Positions 62,971-64,000 of a DNA stretch of 64,000 bases are shown piece after piece. The DNA comes from Bacillus alkalisoli (GTDB lineage Bacteria > Bacillota > Bacilli > Bacillales > Bacillaceae_I): contig NZ_KZ454944.1 of assembly GCF_002797415.1 (NCBI RefSeq), positions 3,475,456-3,539,455 of the forward strand, written 5' to 3'. The notes below the pieces were generated by a model, which worked only from the letters and a program-made list of their open reading frames with translations, had not been told where the DNA came from and did no database searches. Both the position numbers and the translations under genes were made by a program. How positions within the stretch are numbered: position 1 is the stretch's first letter; every line of letters begins with the position of its first letter.

Positions 62971-63094
62971 TAACTCCTTAATTATTTTATTTTTCTAAAA
63001 TAACATTCTTTTAGGAATATTTGTAGATTACCAAACAATAAACGTTGTAACATAATAGTTAAGAAGCATATCTCTTTTAAAGGAGAGTGAAAAA

Positions 63095-63325
63095 ATGTTA
63101 TTTATTATTGTTCTTTTTGTTGCCTTGCTACTCTTTTCTTACTTTAAATCAACAACTATATTTGGAAAAATTGGCATCACAATCTATACATTTTTCTCAT
63201 TCCTATATGTACAACAGAGTTTTGCAGTTGAAGAACCAAAAACAATAAATTTAATTATAGCTATACTAGGCATATGCATCTTTTTGTTCTCTCACTTTCT
63301 TTCCTTTAAAAAAGTGAACGCATAA
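63095..63325 (+). CDS. Small three-helix membrane protein
   Basis: 76 residues from ATG 63095 behind AAAGGAGAGTGAAAAA. Three hydrophobic stretches: 'MLFIIVLFVALLLFSYF', 'IGITIYTFFSFLYVQQSFAV' and 'INLIIAILGICIFLFSHFLS'. The length and pattern suit a small Bacillus membrane protein. No family is recognised. Confidence 0.72.
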   Translation: MLFIIVLFVALLLFSYFKSTTIFGKIGITIYTFFSFLYVQQSFAVEEPKTINLIIAILGICIFLFSHFLSFKKVNA

Positions 63326-63379
63326 TGGTGCAGTGTCATAATGATAGGTCAGGGGCTTCAATCCAATTAGGTTAAAGTC

Positions 63380-63445
63380 CCTGTTCAATCAAATAATGAA
63401 AGTACGTTGTAAGTGTAAGGATTTTCCTGGCCGATGAAACCGTCC
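63380..63445. repeat. CCTGGACAATAAACCTGTCC-type repeat, cut by IS1182
   Basis: AATAATGAAAGTACGTTGTA ... GGATTTTCCTGGCCGATGAA then ACCGTCC. It ends exactly where the IS1182-like element begins. Confidence 0.7.
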
Positions 63446-63486
63446 GAGACCACTGAAAAAGTCCACTTTTCTAGCATGAAAAATAT

Positions 63487-63530
63487 TAAAAACACCATTT
63501 TTTTTTCTCAGTGAAGGAAAAATGGTGTTT
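63487..63530 (-). terminator. Terminator inside the IS1182 end
   Basis: AAACACCATTTTT ... AAATGGTGTTTTT, after the transposase stop. Confidence 0.7.
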
Positions 63531-63551
63531 CTTGTAAATTAAATACGCCAC

Positions 63552-63998
63552 TTATGCTGTTTTGGAGGATAGGATTTTTCCTATCCTCTTTATATTTACT
63601 GCTAATGCAGTTAGTTTTGCTTGTGTAGACATGCTTTTTAGACCGTACCCCCTGGCACGATCTAGCCCGTGAAAGCATTTCATTTCGCCGTTTTTCCATT
63701 CTTGGCATGCTCTCTTTTTATATTTCTCCTTGAATTCATCTGTTTTCTGCTGTTGGCTGTAATCATAGAATTCTGGTGTATTGATACTAACCTCTAATAC
63801 TCTACCTACGGTATTATTGGCAGGTATACACTCTGATCGTAAAGGACAGTTTCGACACTTTTCTTTTTCAAAGTAGTATATAACTGATTGTCGATTCTTT
63901 TTATTCGAATATTTCTTTCTATAGGTCGAGGTCCCTTGACTACAAAACCATTCATCCGAATCCTTATTATAGGCATATAAATCTTCGTTTATCTTCGT
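63552..63998 (-). CDS. IS1182-family DDE transposase, C-terminal part
   Basis: 148 codons open at the right edge, ending TAA at 63552. The zinc-finger-like 'KCRNCPLRSECIP' and the following 'KYKKRACQEWKNGEMKCFHG', 'LDRARGYGLKSMSTQAKLTA' and 'LAVNIKRIGKIL' match the C-terminal region (PF13751) of IS1182 transposases. The usual 'E.xFG.lK' glutamate region is somewhat altered (EWKNGEMKCFHG); I cannot judge activity from this part. The residues that carry the first two catalytic aspartates lie outside the window. Confidence 0.85.
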   Translation of the reverse strand, partial: TKINEDLYAYNKDSDEWFCSQGTSTYRKKYSNKKNRQSVIYYFEKEKCRNCPLRSECIPANNTVGRVLEVSINTPEFYDYSQQQKTDEFKEKYKKRACQEWKNGEMKCFHGLDRARGYGLKSMSTQAKLTALAVNIKRIGKILSSKTA

Positions 63999-64000
63999 AT

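Larger units (their letters stand above)
63446..64000 (-). mobile_element. IS1182-family insertion sequence, right part
   Basis: The terminal sequence GAGACCACTGAAAAAGTCC matches the MITE ends at 59371 and 59528. The transposase lies inside, on the minus strand, and the element runs beyond the window. Confidence 0.85.

Noticed and set aside
63508..63708. Minus-strand frame of 66 codons at the IS1182 end
   Set aside because: It overlaps the transposase C-terminus in another frame and the terminator hairpin.

Overview
The window is chromosomal DNA from a low-GC, spore-former-type Bacillaceae. Support for this is the family set (DUF3231, YdeB-type CarD, DUF4256, DUF4825, UPF0178/YqxD, SgrR-type regulator, orphan sporulation-like histidine kinase, cold-shock protein), strong GGAGG ribosome sites with frequent GTG/TTG starts, sigma-A and ECF-type promoters, and many short intergenic hairpin repeats. 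No rRNA, tRNA or CRISPR array was seen.

Region 1 (1-19958) is a glycan-uptake locus read on the minus strand. A LacI regulator (17378-18349) lies upstream of two solute-binding proteins, four MalF/MalG-type permeases, an NHL-TPR-Yip1 membrane protein, a secreted DUF5696 protein and a membrane-anchored GH144-like glucanase. A second, cytoplasmic GH144-like protein runs off the left edge. There is no transporter ATPase, so a shared MsmX-type ATPase is inferred. The palindrome TTGAAACGTTTCAA (or a one-base variant) occurs at four places in this locus, which suggests one LacI regulon. beta-1,2-glucan is the most likely substrate class, by inference only. A Gfo/Idh/MocA oxidoreductase follows.

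Region 2 (20049-28093) is a complete type II Wadjet anti-plasmid system, jetABCD (DUF2397/DUF2398/SMC-like/DUF2399).

Region 3 (28258-47308) is a mosaic: a VOC pseudogene, a metallophosphoesterase, a sensor kinase, small proteins, a CarD-like regulator, a cold-shock gene, a lipoprotein, a metallopeptidase, a YihY protein, and an ECF sigma factor with a large beta-propeller anti-sigma-like partner. Two intergenic arrays have a strict 20-21 bp period (28934-29070 and 32699-32877), each with its own unit sequence.

Region 4 (47454-64000) is rich in mobile and selfish DNA. It holds a predicted type I toxin-antitoxin pair, a complete IS110 element with a predicted bridge RNA, dus, yqxD, an ABC-F ATPase, a Phd-Uma2 fusion, a divergent MFS/SgrR-like pair, an intact fic gene plus a truncated copy, an EamA transporter, an aldo-keto reductase and the end of an IS1182-like element.

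The main unexpected signal is how the hairpin repeats and the mobile elements relate. Removing the IS110 element restores a perfect hairpin repeat, and the region upstream of its recombinase contains short segments matching both that target and its own end. Separately, an IS1182-like element and a 158-bp IS1182-type MITE sit at the same position in two copies of another repeat. A further ~150-bp MITE-like family with terminal inverted repeats is scattered through the window, and in two places it supplies the stop codon of a neighbouring reading frame.
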